Shown piece after piece: positions 33,861 through 44,011 of a stretch of DNA of 64,000 bases (positions are counted from its first letter, which is position 1; each line of letters opens with the position of its first letter). The translations under genes and the position numbers were made by a program. Origin of the DNA: Linanthus parryae (lineage: Eukaryota > Streptophyta > Magnoliopsida > Ericales > Polemoniaceae); the NCBI GenBank assembly GCA_023055425.1, contig JALGPY010000009.1, positions 53,816,616 through 53,880,615 on the forward strand. Direction: 5' to 3'. Under the pieces are notes generated by a model. That model ran no database searches. It was not told where the DNA came from and worked only from the letters and a program-made list of their open reading frames with translations.

Positions 33861-34199
33861 TCATTCATGTAATCAGGTCATTCTTCACTGCGAAAGTTCT
33901 TAAGCTATGAAATCACCCATGACAATCCATCTGCTATTATTCGTAGAGGGAGCTCTGTTAGGCCATAACTTCCTTCTGCCCATTGAGTTGTTAAGCCCAT
34001 AAACTACAGTAGCAAAAAGCTGCTCAGCCCCAGGCCTCGTAAGAATACTACAATGCATAAGTTGCAATGTACTGAATTGCTTTATCACATTGTACAAGGA
34101 TTCCAAATAACCCACAGCAGCCTAACCTCTTCTCAAAAGGTTTCTCAGCCCTGAAGCCTTCTTTACCGATACAAAAAATGTCAATACTAAATGTGCTTG

Positions 34200-34590
34200 C
34201 TTTACTACTTCAAATTTTGAAAATCTACACCAGTAACCGTATTTACTATTTCACTTTTGTGCACCCTCTAATAGAAACTATTTGTTACCTTGTTTGTGTC
34301 CAGATTTGTTGCCATTAACGTGATTATTATCATCACTATTCCAGTTTCATTTCAGCAATTAACGCAATTACTAGGTTTAATTTTTGGAATTCATATTCCT
34401 ATAGACTATGCATATGCTTCCATCTGTTTACATTGCATCTCTTTCTCAAAATCTATCCCAAGCTGGTTTCCACCTGTCTTTTAAAGTCGTCTTATTAGAG
34501 GCTTGAATTCCTAGAATGCTAAGAAGATCTCAGCAGAATCCCGAAAGTAAGTAGTATATAAAGTTTGGGCCATGTTTGATTTCACTGTTT
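34200..34590 (+). repeat. Third copy of the hairpin 2 right-arm sequence
   Basis: Parallels 29345-29565: TTCCAGTTTCATTT, ATTCATATTCCTATAGACTA, CATTTACATTGCAT-like, AAGCTGGTTTCC, then ATG 34515 reading MLRRSQQNPESK and a GTAAGTAG donor-like site. It has no opposing arm. The remaining sequence to 34890 shows nothing identifiable. Confidence 0.7.
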
Positions 34591-36011
34591 CGGTAGGATA
34601 GGATAGAAATACTAGGTCAAGGCTTTTGTTGGTTGTTGAAAAAGAAAACCAATGGCTTTTAATTGGGTCCATTTTGAGCACTCACAATCCCGTGAACATA
34701 GAATAAAAACTTGTTTGTTTTCTTATTTTCCTAACATTCCACACCTTTGTTATGTGTTGAAAAAAGACATTATGCTTCTCAATGTGACTGTCTTTTCCCG
34801 TTCGACCCTAGTCAAATTCGAGACTGATTCTCTTTTTTTACTTTGATTGCTTATTTTTAGGGTTACATGGATTAACACTGAGAGCTTCTTGGACGCGCAT
34901 GTTCATGAACTATGCCCAGGGTCGGCTTAAGCAGCTCATTCCTTTGTTTGGTGCACCAAAGTTTAAGAGGGCACCAAAATTTCTAAATATAATGTGTAAA
35001 TTATTAAATTCATTTATAGTTATTAGTATGTTAATATCAATTCCTTACCTATGTTGGACCTGTAAGATCGCATACCAAAGAGATCGGGACTCATCTCTCT
35101 CTATATAAAATTTCTCATCAGATCTCTCAACAACGTCCCTATTTTGTAGCCACATCAATCATCCAAAAATCCAATACAACCATATTATCCCCATTCTCAA
35201 CAAAAATCCATATTCTCAAGCAACATTATTACCTCCACTCAAAGATCAGTGTAGTTCAATCAACAAACGAAAATCACAGTTCGGGAATTCGACGAATTAG
35301 CCCCCACTCCATCAAGATTTTTATTTTTTCACCCATAGTGAAGTCTTGATACTTCAGTAGAATAATTTGGGTTTACCGCCAAGTCTATAAAACTGTAAAT
35401 GTCTAGGTATGCAAAAGAATCAATAATTTTTGTGTACATTAGGTTTCTTATATCTCAATTTTGATGTACTATTCGACTTGCTTTTGTTGTTTATAATTTT
35501 AGCCATTGAGGACGGATTTGAACTTCTACACATTAGTCTAGACCAATCTCTTGGTATGTAAAAATAAATAAAATGGTGTACACTTAGTATTATATCTCAA
35601 TTTTGATGTTGAATGGAGTTGGGAAGTTTCCATTTTGTGAAGCAATGATTTCAAAATGTTTCAAGGAAGAGACAATACAAAGTCAAAGACAAATCAATGT
35701 TGCTATTACACAAGCTGAACCAGTTTGTTAGGTCATAATACTCATGGGTTTTGTTTATGTGTAACCCACAGTTTGTGTAAGTTCAACCCCTCGTTTGATC
35801 CATTTTCTATTGTGGAATTTCATGTGTTATAGCAGGTTCACAAGCTTATTGAATGTGAAAGCTCAGTAGTGAGGGCCGTGTTTATTTGTCAAATGGGATA
35901 TGACATTATTTCTCTTCTATACTAAATTTAGAAACCAGTACAGTGTGCCCTGGCCTTAGGGTTCAACATGGTGTCAAATATCATGATATGTGTTTCAGAA
36001 TTGTATAAAAG

Positions 36012-36471
36012 CTATGTAGCACGGGTGCGGGTGCGGCAAATTCTCAGAAATCAAGGGTGCGGGTGCGGCAGGGGTGCGGCCACATTCTTTATATTTTTAT
36101 TTGATATTATTAGTTATACCATTATACGAATATAAAAACGACAATATAGGGTTCATATAATAATCAAATAGGTTCATACACAGATTCGAAGAAACAGAGT
36201 TACTATATCAACAGTATAATCTCTTATGTCATTTGTTCTTAGCTGTGGAGAGATAAGTAATCTAAGTGTTGAAAATGTTTACATAGATGCACATTTCTTT
36301 GTTAAGTTGTATTTGGAAGGCCTCTCAACTAAAACTTTGAAAAATGACCATGCCTTATTGACAAAGCACCCGCAAAGCCCCCATGGAGCACCAAAGCACC
36401 CCAAGAAGCACCCAAAAGCACCCGGTGCGGGTGCGGGTGCGCGACCTACCAGAAGCACCCGTGCAACATAG
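36012..36471. mobile_element. hAT-type MITE with GGGTGC repeats
   Basis: 460 bp, ends CTATGTAGCACGGGTGC and, reverse-complemented, CTATGTTGCACGGGTGC (one mismatch in 17). The 8-bp duplication TATAAAAG flanks it (36004-36011, 36472-36479), as in hAT elements. Clusters of GGGTGCGGGTGCGG lie next to both ends. It is non-coding, although a shadow frame crosses it. Confidence 0.9.
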
Positions 36472-36865
36472 TATAAAAGGCCTCAAATTTAATGATTGCT
36501 TAGGGTAACAAATAAACTAGAGTCCGCATTGTTTCCTACCCATGCTTTTAATTGGAACACACTCTATCATATGAGATTCTAGAAGTTTCTTCTAAGATCT
36601 TCATACAGTCATTCTCATTTGGGAATCGAAATAGCCAAGTACCCTCATTAGGGATGGCAATGTGATTCGATCCGATCTGAAATTCGAGGGATTCAATCCG
36701 AATGGATAAAGTCCTAATTCGGTCCATTCTAAAATTGATCTGATATGGATCCATTTTAATCCGGATCTGGCAGTATATTCGATGGATATCCGACCCGGTT
36801 GGATCCGAACATATATACTTTCATTAAAATACCCTTTAAGTTATAAAACACACATATAAAGTATA

Positions 36866-36866
36866 A

Positions 36867-36902
<36 letters not shown>
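36866..36902. repeat. (CA)n(TA)n microsatellite
   Basis: Alternating ACACAC then ATATAT, about 37 bp, inside the segment specific to the right inverted block. Confidence 0.9.
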
Positions 36903-37620
36903 CTAAAACCCTAACACTCTCACCAGTCACCACTCACGTAGTCATGTCGATTTAATTTCAGACTTCAGTAGAACGCAGCCCTCTCTCTCACCACCCACTG
37001 TCTGTTTGTGTGAGAGTGAGTCGTCGGCGTCCGAGGACGAGTCTCTCTCTCTCACCACTCCAGCAGCAGAACGCAGCCCTCTCAAGACGCACATAATAGT
37101 CTCTCTCTACCACTTCTTATGTATCTTGCTTCTCTGTTCATTCTCTGATCAATCGATTCGTTTTCCGTAGATTTTGTGTGCAATCATGTGATAGTGGCGA
37201 TTCATTAGTGCTATTAGTTTAGGGTTTGATGAAAACTAGGGTTTTCCAAATTTAAAATATGAGAATAATATAGGGATAGATTATAAGGAGAGGAACTTAT
37301 TCAAGAAGCAAAGCAACATAAAATATGTTCATTTGTTCATGAAAAGCTGTTCATTGTCAAACTCCGGATCTTATGGACAATTTTTTATGTTAAATTTGTG
37401 GGTGATTCGATGTATTAAACATTTTGAATGACTTTATTTATGGGTAGATCTGAGGTTGTAATGTTTATGAATTTATGGATCTGTTGTTTCCCTTATCCAA
37501 GTTTTGTATACTGTAATAGTCAGCAGTCAGAATGTTTTTATTTGCAGTAATATTTTGGTGTTTTTTTGGATTCTCTATTCTGGATCCAAATTTGGATCCG
37601 GATACGATCCGATTATGTTT

Positions 37621-38596
37621 AACCTTCACTTTTTTATTCACTTTGTCCTCCGTTTCAGGAGCCCTTAATTAGTTTAGACGGTGACTTTCTAGATTCTTCA
37701 GCGGCCCAGAGATGCAAGGCCATATCTTCATACTGATGTCATGTTTCCTTTAGGTGTAGAAACTTCTGTTGCGGCCCAATACCCTAGATATCTCTGTCAA
37801 GTTATTCTTGTTCCTTTAAGAGATCATGCTTTTACTGCGGAGGTTAACAATAAATAGCCATACTTGTAAACCCAAAAGCTTCTGCCTAGCATTCTGTTGA
37901 CGTTGAAAATAAGAGAGAAAGCAAGAGGAAGATGATAACATAAAATGGATCCACCGGACTAGTAGGAATCCAATAAATGGAGTTTAAAAGTACACCTGGA
38001 TGATACTCAACCAAAGAAATTGGATTCTTTTTCTTTTCAACAATAAGAAAAGAGCGTACAAATCCACCCACTCGAGCTAATGCTTCCTCATAAATCTTCG
38101 GGAATGCGATCAAGTCGCTAAAACAATAAATCCTGTAATTTTGGATTTTGATGAGACCCAGTTGATTCATAGAACATGATCCTAACTACCAAGAACAAAC
38201 ATCTTACTGTAAGGGTGCTTTCCCAATGACTTGAGGAGTCTTAGATCGAAACCATGAGTACTGGAGCTTGATGAAGATCGGTCATAGTCCTTATAATATC
38301 AAGAAGCCACTCTTTCCCCGGTTAAAGTTGCCACAATCTGTTAGTTGAGAAGCCATATCAATGAAATTAAATCTTTGGGTTGCTCAACAATAGAGTGAAT
38401 TGTGATTTTCAACTAATGTAAAGAGTCCAAAGACTAAGTGAAGTAAGAGAATCGGTTCAACTTAACTTCAGCATGCAGGTACTAAATACTGCTTTAGCCC
38501 AAGGAAAGTGAGAGAAGATGACAGGAGCTCAATGACAAGAAGAGTCCTTGCTGCACCGATAATAAAGAATAAAGAAAAATAAGTAACAACATTAAT
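37621..38596 (-). other. Unassigned; possible part of a minus-strand gene
   Basis: The minus-strand frame 37886-38170 contains FSDLIAFPKIYEEALARVGG with several potential splice sites around it (TTACAG before, GTGG after). It lies downstream, in the same sense, of the exon-like sequence at 43052-43137 once the copia element is removed. No domain is recognisable and I cannot join the exons with confidence. Confidence 0.25.
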
Positions 38597-38601
38597 GATA
38601 C

Positions 38602-38844
38602 TGTTAGAATCAATAATTATTTGGTATTAAATCCTGGAGATTTTACAGTTGTATAGATGGAAAGTACAACTATAGATAAGCTGCATATCACATAACGTAT
38701 ATTCTGTAGTTACTATGCTGATTTTAGGGGATTAGATCATAGAAGATTTTTCCTTTATTTACCTATTATAGCTCTTAGCTGTCTCCTATATATAATGTAC
38801 CTCCAGTGCCAGAATATGAATTGAATTCATTGTGTTTTATGACA
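38602..38844 (+). repeat. 5' LTR of copia element 1
   Basis: Starts TGTTAGAATCAATAATTATT and ends TTTTATGACA. A TATATATAATGTACC stretch near 38788 is a plausible TATA region. Identical to 42598-42840. Confidence 0.95.
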
Positions 38845-38857
38845 TGGTATCAGAGCC
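38845..38857 (+). promoter_or_regulatory. Primer-binding site (tRNA-iMet)
   Basis: TGGTATCAGAGCC lies immediately after the 5' LTR, complementary to the 3' end of plant initiator tRNA-Met; minus-strand DNA synthesis would start here. Confidence 0.93.
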
Positions 38858-39104
38858 TAGAATAGGTTCCTAGTTCATTCTTCAACAGCAGAATTATTCC
38901 CTGCTACGATATTTTGGCCATCATCTGAATCTCTTATTGGTGGCCTTCATAACCAACAATTCCCTACCAACAAATCCATTATCAGAAAGTGTTGGCAACT
39001 TTCTGATAACTTAGCAAATATCCAAAACACTTCTTGCTGAGAAAGAAGTAATCAGAGAGGACATCGGCATACACATTTAACCACCAGAAAACCTGAAGTG
39101 GAAG

Positions 39105-42100
39105 TTGAGTTATCCGAGGAGCAACCTGAGTTCAGATAACAAAGAGATTGAGAAGCTGAGATACTTCTTAAGACAAATGGAAAATCCTGCTTGCTCGTCA
39201 GGTATTTGCTCATTGTCTTTGTCAGGTAATTCTCATCCTCATGCACTAAATGCTTTGATCCCCAAAGGGACTTGGGTAATAGATTCCGGTGCTACTGATC
39301 ACATGACCCAATTCAATCATGATTTTGTAACTTATCGTCCTTGTCCTAGCAATATGAAGATTGCTACCGCTGATGGTAGCTTGGTCACAGTTGCAGGTAA
39401 AGGAGATATAATTATCAGTAACAATATTGTGTTGAAGGACGTTTTGCATGTGCCGAAATTGTCCACCAATCTAGTATCAGTTTACAAGCTTACAAAGGAC
39501 TTGAACTGTAAGGTGATTTTTTCACCTACACATTGTAAGTTTCTTGACCAAGGCACAGGGTTGATGATTGGACTTGCTAGAGAGAGAAACGGGTTGTATT
39601 TTCTTGATGAAATCGATCAGCACGACAATACTGCAAATCCAACTCCATCATCCTTTCTTTCAGATTCTTCTCTATCCATCAAAAACAAGATATGGTTGTA
39701 CCACCACCGTCTTGGCCACCCTTCTTTCACAACTCTTAAACTCATGTTCCCTAAACTTTTTAAGGGACTTGATTTGGGTGTATTTCACTGTGATGCATGT
39801 GAATATGCAAAACACAAGCGGGCTTCGTATCCAATTAGTAACTCTCGAGCTTCCACCCCGTTTACCCTAGTCCACACTGATGTTTGGGGACCTTCTCCCG
39901 TGAATAATATCTCTGGAGCTCGGTGGTTTATTTCATTTATTGATGATTGTACTCGGGTATCGTGGGTTTTTCTCTTGAAACATAAATCAGATGTAAGCTC
40001 TACCTTCCAGAAATATTTTCACATGGTGAAAAATCAATTTGGAGTTGAGATAAAAAGAGTCCGGTCTGATAATGCCACTGATTATTTTAATCAAGTGTTA
40101 TCTCATTTTTTCACAGAGAAAGGAGTCATTCACGAGTCCTCATGTGTCAATACACCCCAACAAAATGGAGTAGCAGAGCGGAAAAACGGCCATCTCCTAG
40201 CTGTAACTCGAGCTCTCCTTTTCCAAAAGAATGTTCCAAAAAGTTATTGGGGAGAAGCCGTCTTACTAGCAACACATTTGACTAATAGACTACCTACCCG
40301 AGTTCTCGATAATAGCAGCCCCATGGAACTATTAGCGAGATATTTTCCCGATTTCAGTACAACTAATGGTCTGGTCTCGAGGGTGTTTGGATGTGTGTCC
40401 TTTGTCCATATCCACTCAAACAATCGTGGAAAACTTGATCCCAGGGCTCTCAAGTGTGTTTTTGTTGGATATTCTTCCACACAGAAAGGGTACAAGTGCT
40501 ATCATCCACCAACAAAACGATTCTATGTTTCCGCTGATGTCACTTTTGTTGAAGCCGATGATTATTTTTCCAATTCTTCCCTACAGAGGGAGAAATCAAA
40601 GGAAGATGGTGATACAAATTTGTTTTTGCTGGATTTTCCATCCCTCCCATCTTTACAAAACCAAAATATTTCATCATCGGTGCCCAATTCACCAAATATA
40701 TCTGATGCAAGTACTGCGAGTACTCATGACCAGCAAGAAAATGATAAACAGGCTGAAAGTGCTGAAAATGCTGCTCGGCCACTACAAGTATATTCACGGA
40801 GGAAAGGAGATGTTCAGCCAATGGAAGTTATTACTTCAGAACCGAGCTCGAATGGTCAAAATGTTGAGGTAACTTTAAATTCTGATGAGTTCGAACATAA
40901 TACAGATTTGGCTACTGATGAACTTCCAATTGCACTTAGAAAGGGTGTAAGAAAGTGCACTCAACAGCCTACTTATCCGTTGTCTCACTTTGTATCCTTC
41001 GACAAATTGTCTAATGGATATAAAAGTTTTCTTATCCACCTCAACAGTATTACTATCCCAAAAAATGTCTCTGAAGCATTGGCAAGTAAAGAGTGGAAAG
41101 AAGCTATGAAAGTGGAAATGGAAGCACTTGAGAAGAATAAAACATGGGATCTTGTGGAACTACCTCCTGAAAAAAAGCTAGTCGGCTGCAGATGGGTTTT
41201 TAGTGTGAAATACAAGGCAGATGGATCGCTTGAACGATATAAGGCCAGGTTAGTAGCTAAAGGATATACTCAGACCTATGGGGTTGATTATCTTGAAACA
41301 TTTGCTCCGGTTGCAAAGATGAATACCGTGAGAATCCTATTATCGTTAGCTGCCAATCGCGGATGGAGTTTGCAGCAGTTCGATGTAAAAAACGCGTTCT
41401 TACAAGGCGATCTTGATGAAGAGATTTACATGGAGGTCCCTCCCGGATTTGAGTCAGAGAAGAACAAGGTGTGTAAGTTGAGAAAGGCATTATATGGCTT
41501 AAAACAGTCCCCTAGAGCTTGGTTTGGCAGGTTTGCTCGAGTTATGAAAACTCTGGGTTATAAGCAGAGCCAAGGTGATCACACACTATTCCTCAAACAT
41601 TCAGCTGCAGGGGGAGTTACAGCCTTATTAGTTTATGTGGATGATATAATAGTAACTGGAGATGATGTGCAAGGGATTGAGGCATTAAAGAGATGCTTAT
41701 TGCAAGAGTTTGAGATCAAAGAACTTGGCAGGTTAAGATACTTTCTCGGTATTGAGGTGGCTCACTCACGACATGGGATTTTTATATCCCAACAGAAGTA
41801 TGTGCTGGATTTGTTGGCTGAAACTGGAAAAATGGGCTGCAAACCAGTGGAAACACCTATTGAACAGAATCACAAGCTCTGTGAAGCTCCGAATGATGCG
41901 GTTGTTAACAGGGAATCCTATCAAAGATTAGTCGGTAAACTGATCTATCTTTCACATACGAGACCTGACATAGCATACGCTGTGGGAGTTGTAAGTCGAT
42001 TTATGCACAATCCAAAACAAGTCCATCTTAGGGCCGTGCATCGAATTCTACAATACTTGAAAGGCACTCCAGGAAGGGGAATTCTATTTAGAAGAGGGAA

Positions 42101-42590
42101 TGAGTTAACATTGGAGGCTTATACAGATTCAGATTATGCGGGATCAATTGATGATAGAAGATCAACTTCAGGCTATTGTACATATCTTGGAGGCAATCTC
42201 GTAACATGGAGGAGCAAGAAGCAGAGTGTAGTAGCCCGATCAAGTGCAGAAGCTGAGTTTCGAGCTATGGCATTGGGCGTTTGTGAGCTTTTATGGTTAA
42301 AAATAGTTCTGGAAGATCTAAAGATCGCTTGGAAAGGGCCTATGAAGTTATACTGTGATAACAAGTCCGCAATTAATATTGCACATAATCCTGTGCAACA
42401 TGAACGCACCAAGCATGTGGAAGTGGATAGGCATTTTATAAAGGAGAAGTTAGATAGTGGGCTGATTTGTACGCCGTTTGTGTCAACCAATGGACAGCTT
42501 GCGGATGTCTTAACCAAAGGACTGAGTGGTTCTACATTCCGCTCTATCATTAGCAAGCTAGGAATGGATAATATCCACTCACTAGCTTGA
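39105..42590 (+). CDS. Copia Pol polyprotein (PR-INT-RT-RNase H), gag absent
   Basis: An intact 1161-codon frame. Residues 59-64 hold the aspartic protease motif (D60-S-G-A). Integrase follows: HHCC zinc site (H200, H205, C229, C232), then catalytic D259, D322 and E358, with the exact D-35-E spacing. The second motif reads SDNATDY where SDNGGEY is usual; the catalytic D is kept. Reverse transcriptase has KARLVAKGYTQ, DVKNAFLQGDL and YVDD near residue 844. RNase H has YTDSDYAG, SSAEAEFR and CDNKSA, with a LADVLTKGL tail. The first 50 residues are not gag-like and contain no CCHC knuckle. The TGA lies inside the purine tract. It should be catalytically competent but unable to package itself. 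Confidence 0.93.
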   Translation: MSYPRSNLSSDNKEIEKLRYFLRQMENPACSSGICSLSLSGNSHPHALNALIPKGTWVIDSGATDHMTQFNHDFVTYRPCPSNMKIATADGSLVTVAGKGDIIISNNIVLKDVLHVPKLSTNLVSVYKLTKDLNCKVIFSPTHCKFLDQGTGLMIGLARERNGLYFLDEIDQHDNTANPTPSSFLSDSSLSIKNKIWLYHHRLGHPSFTTLKLMFPKLFKGLDLGVFHCDACEYAKHKRASYPISNSRASTPFTLVHTDVWGPSPVNNISGARWFISFIDDCTRVSWVFLLKHKSDVSSTFQKYFHMVKNQFGVEIKRVRSDNATDYFNQVLSHFFTEKGVIHESSCVNTPQQNGVAERKNGHLLAVTRALLFQKNVPKSYWGEAVLLATHLTNRLPTRVLDNSSPMELLARYFPDFSTTNGLVSRVFGCVSFVHIHSNNRGKLDPRALKCVFVGYSSTQKGYKCYHPPTKRFYVSADVTFVEADDYFSNSSLQREKSKEDGDTNLFLLDFPSLPSLQNQNISSSVPNSPNISDASTASTHDQQENDKQAESAENAARPLQVYSRRKGDVQPMEVITSEPSSNGQNVEVTLNSDEFEHNTDLATDELPIALRKGVRKCTQQPTYPLSHFVSFDKLSNGYKSFLIHLNSITIPKNVSEALASKEWKEAMKVEMEALEKNKTWDLVELPPEKKLVGCRWVFSVKYKADGSLERYKARLVAKGYTQTYGVDYLETFAPVAKMNTVRILLSLAANRGWSLQQFDVKNAFLQGDLDEEIYMEVPPGFESEKNKVCKLRKALYGLKQSPRAWFGRFARVMKTLGYKQSQGDHTLFLKHSAAGGVTALLVYVDDIIVTGDDVQGIEALKRCLLQEFEIKELGRLRYFLGIEVAHSRHGIFISQQKYVLDLLAETGKMGCKPVETPIEQNHKLCEAPNDAVVNRESYQRLVGKLIYLSHTRPDIAYAVGVVSRFMHNPKQVHLRAVHRILQYLKGTPGRGILFRRGNELTLEAYTDSDYAGSIDDRRSTSGYCTYLGGNLVTWRSKKQSVVARSSAEAEFRAMALGVCELLWLKIVLEDLKIAWKGPMKLYCDNKSAINIAHNPVQHERTKHVEVDRHFIKEKLDSGLICTPFVSTNGQLADVLTKGLSGSTFRSIISKLGMDNIHSLA

Positions 42591-42597
42591 GGGGGAG

Positions 42598-42840
42598 TGT
42601 TAGAATCAATAATTATTTGGTATTAAATCCTGGAGATTTTACAGTTGTATAGATGGAAAGTACAACTATAGATAAGCTGCATATCACATAACGTATATTC
42701 TGTAGTTACTATGCTGATTTTAGGGGATTAGATCATAGAAGATTTTTCCTTTATTTACCTATTATAGCTCTTAGCTGTCTCCTATATATAATGTACCTCC
42801 AGTGCCAGAATATGAATTGAATTCATTGTGTTTTATGACA
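42598..42840 (+). repeat. 3' LTR of copia element 1
   Basis: 243 bp, identical to the 5' LTR; preceded by the AGGGGGAG purine tract at 42590-42597 and followed by the target duplicate GATAC. Confidence 0.95.
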
Positions 42841-43051
42841 GATACATAGTATTCTCGAACTGTAGTTTCAAAATTCACCTCTGCAGCATCAGAAATTGAG
42901 CTTGCAAATTGGACTCCTTCTGCTGGAGCTGCAAGAGAGTTTCCACCTGATATCTCTAGTAAGTTTCATAATATATGAAACAAAAGAGAAAAAATGATAA
43001 GGATAAGAGTAAAGACACAACTTATGAACCTCATAATTAAATATAAACTTA

Positions 43052-43137
43052 CCTGGGACAGTTTGCTCCACAAGCCGAGACTCTAGATTCTCTATTCTTT
43101 TATCTATCTGTTCTTGTGCTCTTCCCTGCTGCGACAT
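43052..43137 (-). CDS. Possible first coding exon of an unknown host gene
   Basis: From ATG 43137 on the minus strand the frame reads MSQQGRAQEQIDKRIENLES then RLVEQTVP and meets a consensus donor, CCCAG|GTAAGTT, at about 43052. Leucines and isoleucines at heptad positions suggest a short coiled coil. A second exon may begin near 42963 (acceptor TACTAG), where one frame continues GGNSLAAPAEGVQ and another reads VETLLQLQQKESNLQAQF. I cannot decide phase. The copia element at 38602-42840 lies about 120 bp into this second exon or its following intron. Family unknown. It may be a working gene, a fragment or a chance frame. Confidence 0.35.
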
Positions 43138-43140
43138 TTT

Positions 43141-43540
43141 TCTGTGTCTTCATCGTTCTAATTACTTCCTTTATCTTCATCTTCCTGCACTGAAGCGATA
43201 AATTCTTTACCATACGCAAATGGAGTCCAACTATGTAAATCAAGATTGACAAGATATTTATTTAATAAGCAGCTGAAAATTCCATATCTACAGGACATTC
43301 CCTATCAAGAAATGCAATTTTAGTTTCTCAGTTATATACAGTTGTTGGAAAGCAAAAATAAATTCTGCATAGCCCTTTGGCATTTCATCTCCGACTATGT
43401 AAACCAAGATTGGCAAGACATATATTTAATAAGCAACTGAAAAATCCAAGTTTACAGGGCATTCCCTACGAAGAAATGCAATTTTAGTTTATCTTTCAGT
43501 TAGATACAATTGTTGGAAAGCAAAAATATATTTATCTTAC
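43141..43540. other. No gene seen; internal imperfect duplication
   Basis: Two related stretches of about 180 bp (43217-43360 and 43395-43530) share AACCAAGATTG-like, ATATTTATTTAATAAGC, CATTCCCTA and TTGTTGGAAAGCAAAAATA. They form a local tandem duplication without coding content. Confidence 0.6.
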
Positions 43541-43564
43541 TGGTTAAGTAACCGAATCAAGGTT

Positions 43565-43652
43565 TTCAAGATCGGGATCCTCCGTAGGATCGTAGAGTGC
43601 CCCACAGGATCGGGGATCGCAGGATCGGATCGGGATCGTAAGATCCTACAAA
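43565..43652. repeat. GGATCG-rich cluster
   Basis: About eight GATCG/GGATC motifs occur in under 90 bp (AGATCGGGATCC, AGGATCGGGGATCGCAGG, GATCGGATCGGGATCG). Similar clusters form subterminal parts of some plant hAT MITEs, but I found no matching opposite end. Confidence 0.5.
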
Positions 43653-43941
43653 AGCTGTCATTTTTATTTTTTATTAATAATGTGACTACTTAAATTACTT
43701 AATTTCAAGTTCTTGTTGTCATAAAAATATTAATATACAAACTCAAGACCAAATATACCATGGAGAATCGTAAGATTCTGCAATTCTCTAAGAACTATTA
43801 AATTTTAATGCCATAACTACTCAAACAGTGGGTGATGATATAACATTATTGGACATAAAATTGTGCTCCTTTCTAAACAAAATCATGGCTTCACCACAGT
43901 TCCAATGCACTGCTATACCATAAAATCAAAAACGCTGTCAA

Positions 43942-44011
43942 TGATGCATACCATAAAGTATTCAAAAATGCATACCATAAAGTTTTCAACGATGCATACA
44001 ATAAAGTATTG
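43942..44011. repeat. Tandem repeat, three units of about 24 bp
   Basis: ATGCATACCATAAAGTATTC, then ATGCATACCATAAAGTTTTC, then ATGCATACAATAAAGTATTG, each separated by a few A-rich bases. Confidence 0.85.

Larger units (their letters stand above)
30256..34190 (-). pseudogene. LINE (L1-type) remnant on minus strand, interrupted by two insertions
   Basis: Reading down from 34190 the endonuclease appears as LYNVIKQFSTLQLMHCSILT and RRKLW...NSRWIVMGDF (34115-33900). The linker MWAKHPQFTKRVERN (32090-32050) comes next. The reverse transcriptase entry SHYRPKSCCNTF and FIEGRSMI (31975-31830) follow, then RT after the Stowaway element: RCALKVDYKRHMTIDD and PQMIQWIRCCTTSPSYLINI (30450-30300). It stops near 30256, before the catalytic YxDD. 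The 32294-33860 LTR element and the 30474-31825 palindromic element both lie inside it with target duplications, so the LINE is older than both. Stops and a deletion of the finger region show it is inactive. Confidence 0.85.
34905..37620 (-). repeat. Right block of large inverted duplication
   Basis: Inverted counterpart of 24960-26890. It has two insertions the left block lacks: the hAT MITE at 36012-36471 and a segment at about 36780-37120 holding a (CA)n(TA)n microsatellite and CTCTC-rich sequence. Order and spacing are otherwise kept, with many substitutions, so the duplication is not recent. Confidence 0.85.
38602..42840 (+). mobile_element. Young Ty1/copia LTR retrotransposon lacking gag
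   Basis: 4239 bp with 243-bp LTRs that I find identical base for base, TG...CA ends and a perfect 5-bp duplication GATAC (38597-38601, 42841-42845). The initiator tRNA-Met primer site touches the 5' LTR and a GAGGGGGAG purine tract touches the 3' LTR. The single pol frame keeps PR-INT-RT-RH order. Only 260 bp separate the primer site from the pol ATG; no capsid domain or zinc knuckle is present there. Identical LTRs with a clean target duplication mean the already deleted form transposed recently, presumably using Gag from another copy. Confidence 0.95.

Noticed and set aside
43565..43800. GGATCG cluster as a complete MITE
   Set aside because: A convincing opposite terminal repeat and target duplication are missing.
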